This document shows positions 57,691 through 64,000 of a stretch of DNA of 64,000 nt, one piece after another (position 1 is the first letter of the stretch; the number at the start of each line of letters is the position of its first letter). A program made the position numbers and the translations under genes. The stretch covers positions 620,001 to 684,000 of the forward strand of contig JAESUZ010003171.1 of NCBI GenBank assembly GCA_017311185.1, written 5' to 3'. The notes under the pieces are model-generated. The model had not been told where the DNA came from. It saw only the letters and a program-made list of their open reading frames with translations, and made no database searches. The DNA comes from Proteles cristata cristata. Lineage: Eukaryota > Chordata > Mammalia > Carnivora > Hyaenidae.

Positions 57691-60600
57691 GTAAGGGCCG
57701 AGAACATGTTCTGACAAATACCGAATATTCCCTATATCTAAGGCATGCTGCTGATCCTGCTTCCAGGGGCCCCTGAATGGAGTCTCTTGGAAATCCACTG
57801 TGTCACTGTAGGAATGCATCTGAGAAATCTCTGCACCCTTGGATTCCTGATCTGGAGCTTGACAAACACTTTCTTACCCTTCCTTCATTAAAGGGCATCA
57901 TTCTCATCTCCAGTTATGTAATAGGGGGTAGTGAACTTGTCTTCTCCAAGCCACATTGTTCTTTTCTCCCTGTTCCTCATGCAGGTACCCTGCACAGCTC
58001 ACCACATCCCTTCTTACAGGGTCCCTGTGCTTCTTCCCTGTTTTCCCATTTAGGCTGGAGTCCCCACAACTCCTTGGTATTTTAGTAACTTGAAATTCTT
58101 CAACGTTACAGTTCATACATGCAGAGTAGATTGGGGCTTGTTAAGCCAGTATCTGGTGGGAAATACATTTGTGTGTGTGAGGGGTACTATGGGGGGCATA
58201 TTAGTCTTCTTACCAGTGTGGGCACCAGAATTCAATGGTAATTGCACGTTGCACCTTCCATGCCCTAAAACCTATATTTAGCAATCCCTGAAGGGTCTCT
58301 CAGAGCTGTACATAAAGGCAATAAAGATTAAGGAACAATGGCTAAGCCCAGTTTATGGAAATAACTCTGTGTAGTTTTCTAACTTAGCATAATTATGTAG
58401 TTAGCAAACTATAAATTGATGTTGGAAGTGTGCAGAGATGTTTCTTTCATTGTTAAAGCACTGCAGAGGCTTTGAAACTACTTCATTCTATTCTATTTTT
58501 AATATATTATTTATTTTTTATCTACATGCCTCTTTCTTCTAACAAAATCTTATGCAGAGAACCAAGTACACACACAAAAGAGAGAAAAAGAGGGAGCGAT
58601 GAGTGTGTGAGAAAGAGCGAGTAATGGAGAGCTGCTCTCTTAAAAGAAAGAGCATGGGTGGCAATCCTAAGGCCTCCTCAGTCATCTCCTGGGCACGGTC
58701 CATGGATATTTAGGGAGCAGTGGAGCTGACCAGCGTTAAAGAGAATGAGCTGTGGGATGGGACAAGTCTTGGTACTGCCTCATGCATGTAAGAAAATTAT
58801 CAAATGATTACGTTACAGGAACAAAAGCACAGTGTAAGAAACGACACTGTGATAGCACTGTGTAGTGAAAGACAGTAGCTACCCTTATGGTGAGCATAGC
58901 ATAACCTACAAACTTGTGGGGTCACTATGTTGTGACCTGAAACTAATGTAACATTGTGTGTCAAATATACTAAAAGAGTTAGAAAAAAGTTATGGGAAAG
59001 TCTTTTGACATCAATGAGCCACAAGATGAAGATAATAATAATATATTACCCTTAAGAATTATAAGAATCAACTAATATGTGGTGTGGGATATAGTGTGTC
59101 CTCTTACAAGGTAGGTACATACTATTATTCTTTCTTGTGTTTCATGTCACTGGAAGCCTTAGCTCATGTTGAAATGGCTGCTTCCTTCCACAGCATGATT
59201 GCATAGGCCCTAGTGGAGGAGACAGAAAGAGATCCATCACCACTTATACCTGATGCTCATTGTTCCTAAGTCTCCATCTGCTTTACCACAGCAAGTCCAC
59301 AAAGTACAGACTGAGAGATCTGTGAAGCAAAGGTGTATCCCTGGTTGGTGTTCTCCTGAAGGTGTTGACAAAGTAGTGCTACACATCCGTACCTCTGCTC
59401 AGTCACTCTCAAATTTCCTTGCCATTGAAAACATTCCTTAGTTGATGATGAAAGCACACTACAAATGGTCCTCAATATAAGAGAAAATTTTCAGTACCCA
59501 AGCAAAGGGACGCATATAGTTTTTCATTACTGCTTTTGACTGGAGTTCTACAGAAGATTTGCCTAAATTGGTTAACAGTCATTATTGACATGGCCTGATG
59601 ATCCAGGTAGCTCAGGGACTCCTGGCCACGTTTGGAGATGCCCAGGCAGGTCAGAGTTGTGCATTCATCATCACTGGTGCTCTATACATCTACCTGCCCT
59701 GCTGATTCAGGAAGTGAGTAGAACGGTGTGTGCCTTGGCCGAGCTCAGACAAGAATCAGTCCTGATGACACTTGAAGGTGTCATTACACTGAATGATGCA
59801 GCTTTTTCAATGGCCACGTACAGATCTCTCCTTCTGGGTACACAGAGCCAGCTGGAAGGATCTGAATGACTTCTGGCATAAGGTATATACTGAGTACTGG
59901 AAATGCAGTCACTGTTTGATATGGACTACATCATTATTTGATAATTTTCATTAAGAGTTCTTACACTCACTGTTGTAGAGTACATGGTTCCTGAGTAGGG
60001 CACACAGCACAGCTCACTTAGGACTTAAGAATGGATGGACCACATTAAATATGACTCTCAAGTGTGCATTGCCTGTAATTAGAAATGCTTCGGGTGAAGT
60101 TCCCTTCCCACTTTCTCAGGATTTTAACTGGGAGGGAATTTGGGTGGTCTACAAATTGCATCTGCCCTCATTTCCTATTTTCTTATAAATTCCTAAATAG
60201 AGGTTTCGCACCTTTGGACTTGTTGGTAACCTTGGGGCTCTGCCAGGGTGAAAAGAGGGAGATTAGCTCAGAGTTCTCCCCTGGCAACCAGGAATAGTTT
60301 GCTGAGATGCAAGGGTGGGCAGAAAGTCATTCTGGGCCCCACAGTCCATCCTATTTCCATTGGGCCCTTCTTTTCTGACTGCAATTTTCACCTCACCCAG
60401 GTGTGAAAACCTTTCCTGGGGGAAGGAAAACGCAAGGTTCTCTATCAGCAGCAGGTTGAAGTCACTGTCCTCCTTGTTACTGAGGAAGTAGGTCTGTGGC
60501 TTGGCCTCTACTTTTGCTCAGACACTTGAACTATTCATACTCTATTAGACACATATGAAGGAAGGAAATTGGACTTTCTCAGGTTGCAGATGTATCAGCA

Positions 60601-60769
60601 GGGATGTACGACTGAAAATTAATTCCCTGACACAGACTGATGAAGACAGCAGTTTCCTGAAATACTGAGATTCATTTTATATTTTTATAACACATGATCT
60701 CAGTGTTACATATTTTCCCTAGTTCAAAGCGGTATTGATATTTTGACAATGGGACCTGGAATATTCTAT

Positions 60770-60772
<3 letters not shown>

Positions 60773-60813
<41 letters not shown>
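60773..60813. repeat. (CA)n microsatellite
   Basis: About 20 perfect CA units. Confidence 0.98.
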
Positions 60814-60817
<4 letters not shown>

Positions 60818-61969
60818 CTTTCTTGTTAATTAGTCAAAATGTCAAGAGATTGGTCAGTGTGTCTCATAATGAAAATACTTTAATGATATCTATGGATCTT
60901 TTAATGAATACAGAATGTCACTTATAAGCTGCTAGATGAACTAATGCCTTGTTAGGTACAGAGTTTTAGCTACAACTTGGTGTTTTCATTTATTTCTAAA
61001 ATCCTACTTTTCACCTATGATGTTTTTCTCATCCCTCATACAGTAATAGTGTAAGCATCGCTAATCAGTCAAGATTCTTTCATGGTGAGTGCCATTCTTA
61101 AGCCAACCTTGCTAATTTTTGAATGTGATCTGATTTGGTTTTCATTTTTACTCTTACTTCCATGCTAAAACTTCATAGGAGATCTCTGGTCATTAAATTT
61201 TACATGTCACTGTTATCCATGGCTTCCAGAGTAAGTCCCTTTATTTTCCTGATCCCTTGTCCACTTTCTTGAAAGAAAGTAGCATCTGCTTTATTTCACA
61301 TGGTTGTTTTGATGAAGAAACTGCTGATGTATTTTAGAGAACTTCAAAATCTATGAAATATTATACAAATTTGTAAGACTATTACTGTGTTATTATACTA
61401 ACCCATATTGTGCTTTGTAGCACAAGCAATAATCTGATCAAGATGATTAAAATCTATACCAGGGAACAGCATCCAGAGGATGCTCAATATATTGACTGAA
61501 AGATAAGACTGAAGGGTTTAATGAAAGTTGGCAGGATTCTCTTGACTGTGCATCGAAGCCAAATAATTGGGATCTTTCTATGGCACAAATACTGGACATC
61601 AGAAAGGACTTTTAGAAACCAAGAACCATGTTGTAGAAAAAAGGCAGAAACAAAGAATCAACAAGACACAAAGCTTATAGACATCTCCCAAAATGCATCT
61701 GAGAATAGTTTCTCATCAACTCAAGCAACAGCCCATGGCAGAGCTGAATTCAGAGATAAAAAGCAATAGTTCTTTAAAATACTGACTAATATTGGAAATG
61801 TGAGCCTTGTGGTCACCTATCAGCCAGATCCCTGCATCTCTCTGAGTTTTAAACAAATTACTTTGCAGATGGAGTCTTGAAAGGGATTTGAGCAGACCAG
61901 CCAATCTTACTACAAACATATGAAGCAGCTCATTGTTCTCTCAGTAATGGCTTTTCAGAACTGATATTG

Positions 61970-61971
<2 letters not shown>

Positions 61972-62011
<40 letters not shown>
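61972..62011. repeat. (TG)n microsatellite
   Basis: About 20 perfect TG units. Confidence 0.98.
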
Positions 62012-62013
<2 letters not shown>

Positions 62014-64000
62014 GTCAGTCCATGCCTGCATGGGTGTTTCCTTCTAAAAACCAGAGACATTATAACCATAGGCTAGTGTTTCTGAAACAACTCAATTCAT
62101 TTTGTTGAAGATAAAATCTGGAATAGCAATTAAACAAAGAACCCTGTAGTTTTTGGAACAATCACAGGTTACTTACATTGTTGGTGGATAGAATCAGGAG
62201 AGAAACTGTGACTAAATAAAGCACCAATGATTTAAAAAAGGTAGGAAGTAACTGATACCATTCTGACTTTAGAGTGTGTTATTTCTGGTTTGGAAGGATC
62301 ACTGGGAGAAGTAATAGAAAAAGGTGGGGGATGGTTGCAGTGGAATCCAGAGGAAAAGGTCATCTTTGGGAATATTTTTAGATACTAAGGTACTTACTCA
62401 TTTGTTAGAATATGGAGACTTGCAGTGCAATGGCCACTGAAGGCTTTCGGAGTTCATGACCCCTTCAAGCTTTAGCCTGTGTGCCATTTGGGGTTGAGGT
62501 TTCATTCTCCCTCCCTGTCCTACAGGAAGGAGCCATTTGGACATTCTGAAAGCAATCTCCTACATACAGGCAACTCCTTATTTGTTCTCTTTCTCTGTTT
62601 AACCTGTTAATATGAAAACAGATATAGAAAATATAGTAACAGTTTCATATATGTCCAAACATGAAGTAAGCTTTCTTGAATCTGTCTATTTCTGTTTTGT
62701 GCTAGGTATATAGCACCATACTTGGAGATGTATGCTATAGTAACAGTGTAAGAATATATTCCATGTCTTGAGCTTGAGGAATTAATGTTTTTGCTGAAAT
62801 GTGTGCATATATGGTAAAATAAAAGGGGGCGGATGCTACAGTATCTACTACAGATATAGTACCTAACAGCTAGTAGGGCTTAGAGTCAGGTATGTGAGGA
62901 GAAGCCTGATAATGCAGACTCCAATTCAGTAAATGTATATTAAATACCTCTCTTCTCTTCGTAAGCACTTAGGAAGGACATCAAGATGAGTCCATCATAG
63001 CCCTTGTTTTCTGCTTGCTTATAGATTTTTTAAAAAGAATTGGGCACATAGGAAAACAAAAATAAAAGTATACTTAGTAGTTGGGCTATTATTTTTTATA
63101 TGGGGGAATTGGAAATTAGTCTTCCTACAACATTTTAACACTACTGTCATTGCTTTCCTAAATCAAAAGTCCAAATTGCCCAGTATTTCATATACTGAAA
63201 GTTGGGAAAGAAAAGGGCTGGGTCAGCTTGATCTGAAAACTAACTTGATATTCTCTCCAATGTTCTCAGTCATTTTGAAATCTCATTCCTATGGGTTGAG
63301 ACATTCTGGAATGCTTTTTGTGTCATTACTCTAAAGACCTTTTGTTCATAGAGGGCAAGAATTGGAAAGAATGAGTTTGGAAATCTCACTGTAGTGGAAA
63401 CCAAGACCTACGATTCCTCTTCATTTTCCTTCACTTGACATGCCAACAAAGTATTATTAAGCTCTATTTCTCAGAGAAGTGAGAAATCATGCTTGGATTT
63501 TATATCAGGAATGACTTTAAAGAGTACTTGGAATTTGAAAAGAAATCTAAATACAGAGTAAGATTTTCATGGGAGACAGAGTAGAGAAGCCATTTCACTT
63601 ACAGAGAATATGAATGGAGATACAAAGATAATAGTGTGAAGCATGATAGGGACGTGTGTAATCACATTTTGTAGAAACTTAACCATATATTGATGAAAAA
63701 AATGAAGTAAATTCTGGAATGTAGGTGTCAATTGTGTTTTGCATAGTTTTAAATGCTAAGATGTGTATAAAATCCAACAGACAGTGGGAGAGTCATAGAG
63801 GTTCTGTTGGAGATAGTAACATGGTTAAAGTTTATCTTCAGAAAATAAGTATGGCTGTCATATGAGAATTATCTAGAATAAGGCAAGTAGGTGTTAGAGA
63901 AACCAATTAATGAGCTATTTAAAAAGCCAAAGCAAAATACAATAAATGTCTAATTAATTAGACGGCAGTGGGTAGGGAGAGGAGTGGGTAAATGAGATGA

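Larger units (their letters stand above)
56952..64000. other. unique AT-rich sequence with two microsatellites
   Basis: Seven kilobases with no SINE or L1 that I recognise, apart from a MIR core near 57610-57690. Frames of up to 102 codons (57777-58085; 59585-59869) lack recognisable domains. Confidence 0.45.

Noticed and set aside
59585..59869. 94-codon plus-strand frame as a possible exon
   Set aside because: No splice signals or recognisable motif; not distinguishable from chance.

Overview
The window looks like a non-coding, repeat-rich piece of a cat-family (Felidae) or closely related carnivore genome. About two dozen copies or parts of a tRNA-derived carnivore SINE (CAN-SINE/SINEC type) give the assignment. 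They have a tRNA-like head with A and B boxes, a (CT)n tract and an AATAAA/A-rich tail, and many are framed by perfect 10-20 bp target-site duplications (TSDs). Carnivore-type LINE-1 fragments, a Tigger DNA transposon, MIR and L2 relics and several LTR classes fill much of the rest. I found no convincing host protein-coding gene, tRNA, rRNA, CRISPR or bacterial feature.

Layout. 1-12 kb: an old MaLR-like LTR, L1 pieces, SINEs, and a Tigger element (9929-10559) split by a SINE. 12-23 kb: old L1 ORF2 relics, a twin-primed (part-inverted) L1 at 19.2-21.1 kb carrying a 190-bp CTTT/CCTT tract, and a gammaretroviral solo LTR (21958-22534) inserted in a SINE with a clean TCAG duplication. 24-26 kb: two copies of one LTR family in opposite orientation, with the two halves of a single SINE at their edges, which suggests an inversion. 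28-31 kb: two or three solo LTRs. 34.0-42.7 kb: a long endogenous retrovirus on the minus strand. 42.7-64 kb: AT-rich, repeat-poorer sequence with five SINEs, one L1 and old MIR/L2 traces.

The most interesting object is the endogenous retrovirus at 34038-42679. It has two LTRs of about 930 bp, a lysine-tRNA-like primer site, a betaretrovirus-like gag (zinc knuckles), dUTPase-protease and the start of RT, then env remnants. It then carries pieces of a different, gammaretrovirus-like element (capsid, nucleocapsid, protease start, integrase). Between the gamma protease and integrase lies a GC-rich patch of about 330 bp on the opposite strand. The patch carries a histone H2A coding fragment and a RAC-family exon 1 still followed by a splice donor and intron-like sequence. 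All reading frames of the element are broken by frameshifts, stops and deletions.

Limits: repeat family names come from recognition, not a database search. Edges without a stated TSD are approximate.
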